Origin: an uncultured Aureispira sp.
Lineage (GTDB): Bacteria; Bacteroidota; Bacteroidia; Chitinophagales; Saprospiraceae
Reading direction: 5' to 3'
DNA: 54,068 nucleotides
Assembly: GCA_905480485.1 (NCBI GenBank)
Contig: CAJQQM010000005.1
Location: 1-54,068 of the forward strand
Numbering within the stretch: position 1 is the first letter of the stretch; each line of letters starts with the position of its first letter. A program made the position numbers and the translations under genes. Below the pieces are notes generated by a model. That model searched no databases and was not told where the DNA came from. It saw nothing but the letters and a program-made list of their open reading frames with translations. This document shows, in pieces, positions 18,171 through 27,285 of this stretch.

Positions 18171-19418
18171 TTATTGAATTTTCATGTAGGAAGTTCTAAC
18201 CTGTGGGTTTTCGCCTAGTTGAGTCCATGCAAAATAAAGTAGACCCTGCTGTTCAATCATTTTTGGAAACCCGCTAGAACGGGCTGACTTTGTCTTAAGG
18301 ACAGATATTGGTGCATCAATTCGACCGTCTTGAAACACCCTTGTAAGCTTTAGAGATGCATCCTTCGATGATTGTTCAAGCCAACTAATCATTGCTGAAC
18401 CATCGGCTAACAAGACGACATCCACTCGACCAATCGGCTCAAAAGCGTTGATAGGGATCGCTTTTTGAAAGCTAGCTCCGGCATTGTCAGAAAAGGCAAC
18501 TTTAACAGCAGCTTGTTGATGAGCTTCGGTATACCAAGCAACGATTACCAGACTATCTTTCGCGTCAATTGCCGGCCCATTAACAGGACAACCACCTATC
18601 TCCCATCCATCTTCAAAGACTGCTTGCGGTCTTGTCCATTCCCCATTGATAAGTCTAGTTTGTGCTATATCTCTAATCTCCTGATCACTTCGGTCACGAT
18701 AAACGAGTATAGGACCTGTAGAAACAATAGCGGCATCGGTTTGACAGCAACTGCATACATTTGAATCAATAAGCATCGGAGCAGTCAACTGTTGATTAGG
18801 CCCAAGAAAGACGCTTCTTAAGGACATTTTTTGGGTAGGTACGCTATCCCCAGCAGCTTTTAGAAAATAATTCCTTCCATCTAACCACATCGCAAGAAGT
18901 TGGTCCTTGTAGGGAAGTAAACTCAAAAAACCATGTTCAGTAGGTGTACTATCAAGGTGCGGAATGATACTATTCTTCGACCAGCTTTTTCCTTTGTCGC
19001 CGGAGGTAATTAGATGAATATCATAAGCATATTTTCCCGTTTCTTGTGCAACTAGAATATGTGCGGCCAATGAATGTTGCCCATATGCCGACATAGTAGG
19101 AAAATCAGCCCAGTTAATAAACCAATTGTTACCCTTTATAATTTGAATAGGCTTAGACCATTTATTTGATGTTAATTCCGAAAAGTACAACCCATAACTA
19201 GTGTCCTTTTCTAACTGAACCCAGCTTAGATAAATAGTACCAGATGAATCTTTCGTAAAGTTGGGTTCGGAACTATGTAGCCCTGCAGGAGAAGGCATAC
19301 TATCAAGCTGCAATAGAGGGCTGTTGTAGCTACTGACCGTTGATTGGCAGCCGTAATAGAGTAGAATCAGAAAAAATAATCCTAAAAAAAAGAGTGGAGA
19401 TCTCAGCAAATACATCAT
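18171..19418 (-). CDS. Sialidase-fold (BNR/Asp-box) lipoprotein with cysteine motifs
   Basis: A 415-residue lipoprotein: the hydrophobic signal ends in LLYYGCQST, with Cys24 the likely lipid site. The remainder is a beta-propeller with Asp-box motifs SGDKGKSWSK and SDNAGASFQK and repeated SW..L and YLSW/FAW strand ends. Two cysteine clusters stand out, NVCSCCQTD near the centre and GGCPVNGPA after it. They could form a metal site or disulfides; they are not part of known sialidase catalysis. The usual sialidase arginine triad is not obvious, so calling it a true sialidase would be unsafe. It is a surface protein of unknown substrate, in a run of leftward genes after parA. Confidence 0.72.
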   Translation of the reverse strand: MMYLLRSPLFFLGLFFLILLYYGCQSTVSSYNSPLLQLDSMPSPAGLHSSEPNFTKDSSGTIYLSWVQLEKDTSYGLYFSELTSNKWSKPIQIIKGNNWFINWADFPTMSAYGQHSLAAHILVAQETGKYAYDIHLITSGDKGKSWSKNSIIPHLDSTPTEHGFLSLLPYKDQLLAMWLDGRNYFLKAAGDSVPTQKMSLRSVFLGPNQQLTAPMLIDSNVCSCCQTDAAIVSTGPILVYRDRSDQEIRDIAQTRLINGEWTRPQAVFEDGWEIGGCPVNGPAIDAKDSLVIVAWYTEAHQQAAVKVAFSDNAGASFQKAIPINAFEPIGRVDVVLLADGSAMISWLEQSSKDASLKLTRVFQDGRIDAPISVLKTKSARSSGFPKMIEQQGLLYFAWTQLGENPQVRTSYMKIQ

Positions 19419-19465
19419 TATATATCGAGAAAAAAAAAGCGAAAGTATGACTGATTTTGAAAACC

Positions 19466-20275
19466 TTATTTCTTTTTCTTTTTAGCCTTTGTTTTGGTTC
19501 TTTTGGCTTTTAAGTTATTCTTCTTTAAGACTTCTTGCGCTAAATTTAAAAAATTGATAGCACCCTTGCAGGAGGCATCATACATAGCAACCGGCATCCC
19601 CTCACCAGGTGCCTCTGCAATTCTAGAATTTCGATGAATAATGGTATCAAAAACGCGTCCTTCAAAGTATTTACGTGCCTCTTGAACCACTTCTTTTGCA
19701 AGGCGCAAACGCGCATCGTACATTGATAATAAAATACCTTCTATATCGAGTTCAGGATTGAGTTGAGTCTTGACTTGACGTATGGTATTCATTAGCTTAC
19801 CTAATCCTTCTAGGGCAAAATATTCACATTGAACAGGTACAAGTACAGCATCTGCTGCCGTTAAAGCATTAACCGTAACTAAACCTAACGATGGCAAACA
19901 ATCAATGAGGATAAAATCATATTGATCTCTGATTTGATGAAGTGCTTCTTTTAGGACAAACTCTCTTCTGAAACGATTGATTAATTCGATTTCGGCACCG
20001 ACAAGATTGATGTGCGCAGGGACTAAATCAAGGCCGGGTGTGTCGGTACGAACGATAGCTTCTTGAATAGCTACCTCATTAATTAAACAATCGTACAAGT
20101 TGTTTGGGTGGTTATCTGGATTAACTCCAATACCGGTAGAGGCATTTGCTTGAGGGTCAGCATCCACTAGTAATATCTTATAATCCAGAATTGCTAAACT
20201 AGCTGATAAATTAATGGCAGTAGTTGTTTTACCTACCCCCCCTTTTTGATTTGCAACTGCAATTATTTTTCCCAT
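19466..20275 (-). CDS. parA: ParA/Soj-type ATPase, no ParB adjacent
   Basis: The start is set at 20275 ([19 protein letters not shown]), giving the deviant Walker A motif KGGVGKTT directly at the N-terminus; the frame could add ten residues upstream without support. Walker B-like DADPQ and LIDCLPS segments and the ParA signature are present. ParA proteins drive chromosome or plasmid partition with a ParB protein. No parB or parS repeat is seen here, in contrast with the usual parA-parB arrangement. The C-terminus ends in a lysine-rich tail ([19 protein letters not shown]), an unusual extension that could add nonspecific DNA binding. Whether it is the chromosomal ParA or a separate positioning ATPase cannot be told from the window. 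Confidence 0.9.
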   Translation of the reverse strand: MGKIIAVANQKGGVGKTTTAINLSASLAILDYKILLVDADPQANASTGIGVNPDNHPNNLYDCLINEVAIQEAIVRTDTPGLDLVPAHINLVGAEIELINRFRREFVLKEALHQIRDQYDFILIDCLPSLGLVTVNALTAADAVLVPVQCEYFALEGLGKLMNTIRQVKTQLNPELDIEGILLSMYDARLRLAKEVVQEARKYFEGRVFDTIIHRNSRIAEAPGEGMPVAMYDASCKGAINFLNLAQEVLKKNNLKAKRTKTKAKKKKK

Positions 20276-20484
20276 TCTTTTGTAGTAATGATTGATTTCC
20301 AACAAAGATAAAACATTTGTTTGCCAAGGCCTGATTAGCTAGAAATGCGTCCTGTTGTATATTTATATGTATACCTTACGAAAGTACAAAATTCCACCAA
20401 AAACAGCTAAACTGTTTGGCATTATCGTAAAATAAAAATAGCTCAAAAAGAAGGCAACTGCGTTGAAGGATATACAAGGGCAAT

Positions 20485-21153
20485 TCACCAAGGAGGATTG
20501 ATAGCCTCTTCGAGTTTATTTTGCTCTAAAATTTCCAAAAAATTAGTTCTCGAAATAAATCTTGCTCCCATCGAAGCTAAATGTTGTGTTTTAGCCTGAC
20601 AATCTATGAGTTTAAAATTATGTTTGTGTAAATGTTGCGCCAAGTGTATCAAGGCCGCTTTTGAAGCATTTGACACTCTAGAAAACATCGATTCTCCATA
20701 AAAAACTTTCCCAATTGAAATACCATATAAGCCACCGACTAGCTTACCGTCTTGCCAAGCTTCAACCGAATGTGCATAACCCATTCGATGCAAACGAGTA
20801 TAAGCGTCAATCATAGCATCGCCCAACCAAGTACCGCGCTGCCCATTTCGAGGGGCTATAGAACAATTGATAATGACGGTTTCGAACGCTTGATTAAAAC
20901 GGATGTCAAAAACTGATTTTTTGAGAATCCTTCGCATGCTTTTAGACACTTTTATTTCAGAGGGATACAGGACAAATCTTGGGTCGGGACACCACCACAA
21001 AATCGGTTCATTTTGATTGTACCAAGGGAATATTCCTTGTTGATAGGCCAACAACAAGCGTTCAATAGACAAGTCTCCACCTACGGCAATCAAACCCTCT
21101 ACTGAAGCGTTTTGAGGTGGAGGAAACTGCATTTCATTCGTTAACCAAAACAT
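20485..21153 (-). CDS. aat: Leucyl/phenylalanyl-tRNA-protein transferase
   Basis: This 222-residue enzyme of the N-end rule pathway moves Leu or Phe from its tRNA to proteins with N-terminal Arg or Lys, marking them for ClpAP degradation. Family signatures are plain: FPPP near the N-terminus, EGLIAVGGDLSIERLLLAY, GIFPWYNQNEPILWWCPDPRFVL, the RGTWLGDAMIDAY region, SVEAWQDGKLVGGLYGISIG, FYGESMFSRVSNASK, and LIDCQ. All are intact and length is normal. A weak hairpin at ~20400-20419 (AAACAG/CTGTTT) lies downstream and might terminate it. It is followed on the same strand by parA after a 209-bp gap. Confidence 0.95.
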   Translation of the reverse strand: MFWLTNEMQFPPPQNASVEGLIAVGGDLSIERLLLAYQQGIFPWYNQNEPILWWCPDPRFVLYPSEIKVSKSMRRILKKSVFDIRFNQAFETVIINCSIAPRNGQRGTWLGDAMIDAYTRLHRMGYAHSVEAWQDGKLVGGLYGISIGKVFYGESMFSRVSNASKAALIHLAQHLHKHNFKLIDCQAKTQHLASMGARFISRTNFLEILEQNKLEEAINPPW

Positions 21154-21175
21154 AATTCTTTGTTAGCCCTAGTTA

Positions 21176-24100
21176 TCAATAAAGATACTTAGACATCATA
21201 TCGTACAATTCAGCAGGATTAAAAGGTTTGACCACTATATCATCCATACCTGCATCATAAATTCTTCCACGGTGATCCATCAAGGCTGATGCAGTCAAGG
21301 CAATAATGGGGATTTTTTTGTAATGTTCACCCGGCAACATACGGATAGCTTTCGTAGCTGAGTACCCATCCATATTAGGCATATGAATATCCATCAAAAT
21401 GATATCGTATTGGTTCTCTTTGACCTTTTCGAGGGCTTTGACACCATCCGAGGCGTGGGCGAAATCTACCCCCCATTTTTTCAAAAACTTTTTGACAACA
21501 ATCACGTTCACTTCGTTGTCTTCTACCACCAAGACACGAATACCCATCAAAGATTTTGCTTCATTTTCGCGGGGCACACCCAATACTCTTTTGGCATTGA
21601 TAGATACCCCCTTTTTGAAGTTTAATACAAAGAAAAAGTTAGAGCCTATTCCAATTTTACTATCTAATTCAATATCAGAATTTTGCAACTGCAAAAGTCG
21701 TTTGGTAATCGCAAGACCAAGGCCTGTACCACCGTATTTACGGGTGGTGTTAGAGGCCGCTTGCGTAAACATATTAAATATAAAATCAATTTGAGAGTCA
21801 TCGATGCCTATCCCGGTATCTATAACTTCAAATTTTATCTGAACATCTTTGTAACTTTCATTCAAAATGCGCAGGCGCAACGTCACTTTACCTTTTTCGG
21901 TAAATTTGATAGCGTTACTAACTAAATTATTCAGGATTTGAGTTAGGCGGTTAGGGTCCCCAATCAAGAGGTTGACGAGTGGAATATCCGCATCAAGAAA
22001 AAGGCTAATTTTTTTCTTCATGGCGTTGACATTCATACTGTAGTGAATGCTATCTAATAAGCCAAGCAAATCAAATTCTATACGTTCGAAATCAACTTTC
22101 CCTAATTCTATTTTATTGAAATCAAGTACATCATTGATAATAGCCAATAAATTATTGGCAGAGAATTTCAAAATGTTTAAATTTTCAATTTGATGACTAG
22201 AAGGTTCATCCTCAATAAGATAATTTGTAAGGTTAACTACTGCATTCATCGGGGTTCTGATTTCATGCGACATGATGGATAAAAATTCGGCTTTCGCATG
22301 CGAAGATTTTTCAGCTTCTTCTTTAGCTTTTAATAAATCTTGTTCACGTTCGAGTAGCTTTTGAGTTCTGCTAGCAATTTTCTGTTCAAGGTAACGCTTG
22401 TTTTTATCCGAATTTTTGATGAGTAGCCGCACCCCTAACAGCACCAAACCTGCAAACAACACCGCCATCCAAATCATAAATTGCAAGGTCTTGTAAAAGG
22501 GTATATTTAATTCAATCGGTATGCGTAGTTCGTTAGAAGCATACTGCCCTTCGAAATTCTGCGCTTTTACAATCAATGTATATTTGCCATAGGGCAGTCG
22601 ATTTACTCGAATTTCATTTTCGTCGGTGTATTGCCAACCCGTCACAGAACCTTCTATATTGTACCCATAGATGGTTGACATAGGATTGCGATAATCCAAC
22701 ATAGAAAAAGACAACCTAAAAAAGTTATCATTCGGTGCTAAAGTAATTTTGTTCGTATTCTTAAGGAAACTCGTTCTATCTTCTAAACTTTCGGCATTTC
22801 GTTTGAGGCATTCGTACGAAATTACATGTAAAGGAATATCAATCGCCTCTTTTTTGATAAAATCATTGGGATAAAAAGCTACAATTCCGTTAATACCTCC
22901 AAAATAAAAGCGACCTGTCGGAGACTGATAATAAGATATAAAATTGAATTCATTATTGCTTACGCCCTCTCTTGACAAATAGGTATTACACCAATAGGTC
23001 AGTTTGTTAAAGCGCATAATACCATAATTAGAACTCATCCATAGGTAGCCGTTACCGTCTTCTAAAATACCATAAATCACATTATCCGACAATCCATTTA
23101 CCACTGTAAAATGCTCGTATTTACCATTTTTAGGATTCCACTTAATCAAGCCACCTTCGTTGGTACCTACCCAAAAATTATCATCATCTTTGTCTTGATG
23201 TATACAGTAAATATAATCGTGTGGAATATAATACTTTCCTTTTTGAGTAGAATTAAAAACATTGGTAATCGCTTTGGCCTTGTAATTAAATTGATAGATT
23301 CCAGAAGAAGATGCAATGTATAAATTTTGCTGAAGCCTATCTTCCAAAAAGCCATAAACACTACTTTTATTAAGGGATATTAGCCGCCCCTTCGCTTTTA
23401 TTTTTACAAAAAGATTTGAGATTTTATCGTAGTAATATACTCCCCTTGATGTGCCCATCCACATTCTATTATAGCAGTCTCTATAAAATTTAATATTCAT
23501 CGGCTGACCTGCCGGAATAGAATCATCTCTATTAAACAATATACGTTCGGGTACTCGGTCTGTAGGTTTTAATTTTTCGACATAGTCGTTTTGTCCAGAA
23601 AACCACAAGGTACTGTCAGCGTCTTTGTACACATCAAGCTCAGGTTCAGCATCTAGAATCGGACGTACCTTTCCTGTTTTGAGATTTATTTTTTGACGGC
23701 CTGAATAGGTATTCACATACAAAAAACCATCTTCATCCTCTTTCATACCTCGTATGCTATAGGCCTTGGACCCAGGGATAAATTTATCTTTGTAGAGGTA
23801 ACTATAGAATTTGTTGGGTTGTATCGTTAACAAAAATACCCCATTTGTTGTATTAACCCAAGTACCATTATTGTTGTCAAAAAAAACACTGAACACTTTG
23901 TGAATTGAGCGATCCGGGAGGTGTTCTGAAAAATCGTATATCATTTTCCCTTCGGCACTGTACAGTTTTGCATTTTTATTGTCGTTGTACCAAAGCAAAG
24001 CATTCGGAGCCTGCCTTAACAAACTAAACTTATTTAAGGGCTTGATTTCTTGAGAAAACGAGCGCAAAACAGTAGTTTGAAATGGCTCGAGCAAGGGTTT

Positions 24101-24832
24101 GATGAATTTTAGTAAACTATCTTGCCTGCTTCGGGCATAACCTTGCAAGGTAGACCCTTCCAAATGCCAGTCCATCACTTTTCTGTAAGGGACTTTGATT
24201 TTTTCGAGCAAATTACCCTTTCGATCGTAATGTAAAATTAAGCCCTCCAATGACATCCAAATCGATCGTTCTGAAAATAAAATATTATTGAGCTCTAATT
24301 TCAAATCGGGTAAATCTAACAGTTTGGCAAACTGATTGTCTTTGGTGTACTCATATAAAGTATTTTTTTTTGTGAGCAAACAAATCCCAAGTTCGGGTGT
24401 TTGATAAAATCGTTTGACCGCTGAAAGTTTAAAGGGAGCAGCATATAGTAGTTTCCGCTCGAAAGAAACGATTTCTAGACTATTGAGGTTGAGGATATCC
24501 ACTTTATCCAATGGTTTTCCTTTTACACCATCCAAGTAAGTAATCCACAAGCAAGTATCGCCATCTTCGTATATATTGCTAACAACATTGCTAGACAAAC
24601 CGTGCGTTTCTTTGGTAAAAAACTTAAAATTGTAGCCATCGTATCGGTTGAGGCCGTAATTAGTGGCCAACCAAATAAACCCTTTTGAATCCTGAAAAGT
24701 ATTCCGGACAAAGCGATTGGATAAACCATCTTGGATGGATAGTTTTCGGATATTCGCAGAATACGATTGCCCAACCACTAAAGTAGTCGCCAAGCTAAAC
24801 AGTAGAAGAAATATGTAGGGCTTAATGGGCAT
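21176..24832 (-). CDS. Hybrid two-component sensor histidine kinase (reg_prop, Y_Y_Y, HisKA, HATPase, REC)
   Basis: A 1218-residue membrane sensor. After a signal peptide (MPIKPYIFLLLFSLATTLVVGQ), residues ~30-660 form a two-component-regulator beta-propeller (repeats such as GLSNRFVRNTFQDSKGFIWLA and GLSDNVIYGILEDGNGYLWM). A Y_Y_Y domain covers ~700-775 and one transmembrane helix ~780-805. The cytoplasmic part has a coiled coil (~810-845), HisKA with SHEIRTPMN (His856 the phosphorylation site), a HATPase domain with N, G1 (DTGIGI) and G2 (GGTGLGL) boxes, and a C-terminal REC domain with DIILMDIHMPNMDG (Asp1148). There is no AraC-type DNA-binding end, unlike many hybrid sensors of Bacteroides, so output must pass to another protein. 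The propeller could sense a periplasmic ligand, often a glycan in relatives. Confidence 0.93.
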   Translation of the reverse strand: MPIKPYIFLLLFSLATTLVVGQSYSANIRKLSIQDGLSNRFVRNTFQDSKGFIWLATNYGLNRYDGYNFKFFTKETHGLSSNVVSNIYEDGDTCLWITYLDGVKGKPLDKVDILNLNSLEIVSFERKLLYAAPFKLSAVKRFYQTPELGICLLTKKNTLYEYTKDNQFAKLLDLPDLKLELNNILFSERSIWMSLEGLILHYDRKGNLLEKIKVPYRKVMDWHLEGSTLQGYARSRQDSLLKFIKPLLEPFQTTVLRSFSQEIKPLNKFSLLRQAPNALLWYNDNKNAKLYSAEGKMIYDFSEHLPDRSIHKVFSVFFDNNNGTWVNTTNGVFLLTIQPNKFYSYLYKDKFIPGSKAYSIRGMKEDEDGFLYVNTYSGRQKINLKTGKVRPILDAEPELDVYKDADSTLWFSGQNDYVEKLKPTDRVPERILFNRDDSIPAGQPMNIKFYRDCYNRMWMGTSRGVYYYDKISNLFVKIKAKGRLISLNKSSVYGFLEDRLQQNLYIASSSGIYQFNYKAKAITNVFNSTQKGKYYIPHDYIYCIHQDKDDDNFWVGTNEGGLIKWNPKNGKYEHFTVVNGLSDNVIYGILEDGNGYLWMSSNYGIMRFNKLTYWCNTYLSREGVSNNEFNFISYYQSPTGRFYFGGINGIVAFYPNDFIKKEAIDIPLHVISYECLKRNAESLEDRTSFLKNTNKITLAPNDNFFRLSFSMLDYRNPMSTIYGYNIEGSVTGWQYTDENEIRVNRLPYGKYTLIVKAQNFEGQYASNELRIPIELNIPFYKTLQFMIWMAVLFAGLVLLGVRLLIKNSDKNKRYLEQKIASRTQKLLEREQDLLKAKEEAEKSSHAKAEFLSIMSHEIRTPMNAVVNLTNYLIEDEPSSHQIENLNILKFSANNLLAIINDVLDFNKIELGKVDFERIEFDLLGLLDSIHYSMNVNAMKKKISLFLDADIPLVNLLIGDPNRLTQILNNLVSNAIKFTEKGKVTLRLRILNESYKDVQIKFEVIDTGIGIDDSQIDFIFNMFTQAASNTTRKYGGTGLGLAITKRLLQLQNSDIELDSKIGIGSNFFFVLNFKKGVSINAKRVLGVPRENEAKSLMGIRVLVVEDNEVNVIVVKKFLKKWGVDFAHASDGVKALEKVKENQYDIILMDIHMPNMDGYSATKAIRMLPGEHYKKIPIIALTASALMDHRGRIYDAGMDDIVVKPFNPAELYDMMSKYLY

Positions 24833-25148
24833 TTAAAAATAGATGACTTTTATCGAGATATTAAATTACGCTATTTGGTATAAATAATGAAATATACTGG
24901 CTTTAAGATTTTAAATATATTTTATTAGAAATAGGATTAATTTTAGATTAAACTGATCTTGAATCAAAAAAAAGTTTGGGCAAAGTTGTTTAGACTACAG
25001 CTTGTATATCCGACTGTAGGTTTATAAGCACTTTTGCCCAGAAAAACAGAGATACATCTGACTGCAAAGAACGATACACAATTAAATTAATCAAATAATG
25101 GTATATTGACGAGCATTTTGATTTAAATATTAAAACTCCTTACAAAAA
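24833..25148. other. Intergenic region, 316 bp, holds a long imperfect hairpin
   Basis: AT-rich spacer between the leftward hybrid kinase and the rightward peptidase gene. The only structure I find is the inverted-repeat element at 24977-25040. No open frame and no tRNA. Confidence 0.5.
24977..25040 (+). promoter_or_regulatory. 64-nt imperfect hairpin upstream of the C1 peptidase gene
   Basis: The outer arms TGGGCAAAG and CTTTTGCCCA pair (one bulged T), and the inner arms CTACAG (24995-25000) and CTGTAG (25014-25019) pair around a 13-nt loop. Between them, several further pairs are possible, so the whole forms one long helix with small bulges. It lies ~108 bp before the start at 25149. There is no T-run after it, so it is not a standard terminator. 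It may be a leader RNA structure, a protein-binding palindrome or the relic of a small mobile element. Confidence 0.45.
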
Positions 25149-26234
25149 ATGAAGACCATGTCCTTTTTAGTATTGCTTTCTAGCCTGTTTTTTTGCTTTA
25201 GTATTCAAGCTCAATATACCTTTAAACCTTCCAGTGATTTGCACTGTTCCACCATAAAAGATCAAGACCGTACGGGTACTTGTTGGAGCTTTGCAACCAC
25301 CTCTTTTTTAGAGTCTGAAATCTGGAGAACTAAACAACTCAACATTGACTTATCTGAAATGTATAGTGTTCGAGCCACCTACCTAGATAAGGCACAAAAT
25401 TATATATTAAGACAAGGTAAGGCTAACTTTAGCGAAGGTAGTTTGTCGCACGACGTCATCAATGCCCTTCGTCAGGTCGGTATCATTCCGGAAACCGCTT
25501 TTAGTGGAAAACTAAACGCAAACAAACGCCATGACCATGGAGAGCTACTTGCTGCTAGCAAAGGTTTTTTGGATGGGCTTAACCGACGCAAAACATTAAG
25601 TCCGCAATGGAAAGCAGCTATGAATGGTATCTTAGATAGCTATTTGGGGCAAGTCCCTGCTTCTTTTGACTACAAAGGTAAAAAATACAGCCCACAAGAA
25701 TTTGCTAAATTCCTTGAAATAAACCCTGATAATTATATCTCTATCACCTCTTTTACACACCATCCCTTCTACACAAATTTCGTCTTAGAAATTCCGGACA
25801 ATTATTCCAACGGTAGCTATCTAAATATTCCTATTGACAGCCTTGAAAACCTAGTCGATAAAGCCCTTAAAAATGGCTTTACCGTTGCCTGGGATGGAGA
25901 TGTTAGCGAAAAAGGCTTTAGACATGCCAAAGGCTTAGCAATTGTTCCTGTAGAAGCTGACCGAGATGATTTGTGGGAAAGCCCCGGCGCAGAGAAAACC
26001 GTTGACCAAGCCATGCGTCAAGTGTGTTTTGAAAATAAACAAACAACTGATGACCACCTAATGCATCTTACGGGAATAGCCTATGACAAACGAGGCACAA
26101 AATATTATAAGGTTAAAAACTCTTGGGGAACATCCAATGCAAAAAAAGGTTTTTTATATCTCTCAAGCGCTTACTTTAGATTAAAAACTGTAGCCGTTTT
26201 ACTGCATAAAGAAGCTCTAAATCTACAAAAATAA
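25149..26234 (+). CDS. C1-family cysteine peptidase (aminopeptidase C / bleomycin hydrolase-like), exported
   Basis: A 361-residue papain-fold protease with a signal peptide (MKTMSFLVLLSSLFFCFSIQAQ). The oxyanion Gln and catalytic Cys are in KDQDRTGTCWSFATTSFLE, the catalytic His in HLMHLTGIAYDK and the Asn in KVKNSWG, so the triad is complete. The insertion pattern and the order are those of the PepC/bleomycin-hydrolase branch, which releases N-terminal residues. The signal peptide points to the periplasm or outside, which is common for the Bacteroidota copies. It is followed by the DUF711 gene 25 bp later on the same strand, so a two-gene unit is likely. Confidence 0.92.
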   Translation: MKTMSFLVLLSSLFFCFSIQAQYTFKPSSDLHCSTIKDQDRTGTCWSFATTSFLESEIWRTKQLNIDLSEMYSVRATYLDKAQNYILRQGKANFSEGSLSHDVINALRQVGIIPETAFSGKLNANKRHDHGELLAASKGFLDGLNRRKTLSPQWKAAMNGILDSYLGQVPASFDYKGKKYSPQEFAKFLEINPDNYISITSFTHHPFYTNFVLEIPDNYSNGSYLNIPIDSLENLVDKALKNGFTVAWDGDVSEKGFRHAKGLAIVPVEADRDDLWESPGAEKTVDQAMRQVCFENKQTTDDHLMHLTGIAYDKRGTKYYKVKNSWGTSNAKKGFLYLSSAYFRLKTVAVLLHKEALNLQK

Positions 26235-26259
26235 GCCACCTAACATATAATAACTTGCT

Positions 26260-27279
26260 TTGGAAAAAATAATTAGAAGTATTTGTTTGTTTAGCCCAAG
26301 CCCCAATAAAAATGAGGCTGTCATAAAACATCAAGAAATTGCCGATTTGCTACAGGCAAATAAATTTCAGATACAAACACAGCGCCTTTGCTTTCGCAAT
26401 ACATCGATAGAGGCAATTGAGGCTGAATTTGACCAACAACTACCTTATTTATATGCTCTAGGAAGTCTAAACCTGATTCAAATGAAGGCGATTTTGCCTT
26501 CGTTCTTGGAATCCAAACTTCCAATTAGTTGTAATCTTCAGCTCCAAAAAAAGGTAGACATGGATGCCGTTGATATTTTAAAAAAAATAATCCATACATC
26601 TGCTGATAAAACTTTCCATTTTTGCTTTAGCTTTGGTGCTGCCAACAACAGCCCTTTTTTCCCATCTACTCATTATGACAAAACCGGTTTTTCGATTGGA
26701 TTGCAAGCAACTAATTTAGCTGCTATTTGTCCCGACAGCCAAACTTGGATGAAATCTATGCTTGAAGTCTGGAACGAACTTGCTGGCACATTTGCAGAAT
26801 TTCCCGACTTTTTGGGCATCGATAGTTCTATTGCTCCTTTGTTTGATGGTGCGGGAAGTTTTATACATTTTGCCCAGCAACAAGTTGGTCCTTTAGGCAA
26901 GCTATGCACCAGTGATTTTTTTACACAAATTTCAAATTTCATCAAAAAAGAAAATCCCAAACCTATCGGTTTATGTGGGTTGATGTTCCCCTGCCTTGAA
27001 GATTTTGAACTGGCTAAATGCTATGAAAAAGGAGCATTTAATATAGAAAGAACTATTTTCTTATCCTTACATTCCGGTATCGGCATCGATACCTATCCAA
27101 TAGGAATCGATGAATCGCCGGAACGCATTCTACAAATTTTATCTTTAGTTCAGGCCTTATCCAATAAATACCAGAAAGCCCTTAGTGTGCGTTTTGTGTC
27201 TGATGGCTATCATAAAATTGGAGAGAAAAGTAATTTTGAAAATCCGTATTTGAAAGATGTAATTTTGAGACAACTTTAG
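26260..27279 (+). CDS. DUF711 (UPF0210-related) protein
   Basis: A 339-residue cytoplasmic protein that begins with TTG: the frame is closed by a stop three codons earlier and the next Met is ~75 residues in, so TTG is the only sensible start. Family-like segments include IRSICLF at the N-terminus, FFPSTHYDKTGFSIGLQ, LGIDSSIAPLFDGAGSF, CGLMFPCLEDFELAK and HSGIGIDTYPIGID. These match DUF711/UPF0210, a PFL-like fold of unknown function. It is ~100 residues shorter than typical UPF0210 proteins and lacks the usual ACT-domain neighbour. It converges with the VTC gene with only 6 bp between. Confidence 0.8.
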   Translation: MEKIIRSICLFSPSPNKNEAVIKHQEIADLLQANKFQIQTQRLCFRNTSIEAIEAEFDQQLPYLYALGSLNLIQMKAILPSFLESKLPISCNLQLQKKVDMDAVDILKKIIHTSADKTFHFCFSFGAANNSPFFPSTHYDKTGFSIGLQATNLAAICPDSQTWMKSMLEVWNELAGTFAEFPDFLGIDSSIAPLFDGAGSFIHFAQQQVGPLGKLCTSDFFTQISNFIKKENPKPIGLCGLMFPCLEDFELAKCYEKGAFNIERTIFLSLHSGIGIDTYPIGIDESPERILQILSLVQALSNKYQKALSVRFVSDGYHKIGEKSNFENPYLKDVILRQL

Positions 27280-27285
27280 TACAGA

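Noticed and set aside
18171-19418. Calling the propeller lipoprotein a true sialidase
   Set aside because: Asp boxes alone only show the fold; the catalytic arginine triad and nucleophile could not be placed.
20400-20419. Hairpin AAACAG/CTGTTT after aat as a terminator or parS site
   Set aside because: Only six pairs with a short T-run and no match to the parS consensus; too weak to list as a feature.
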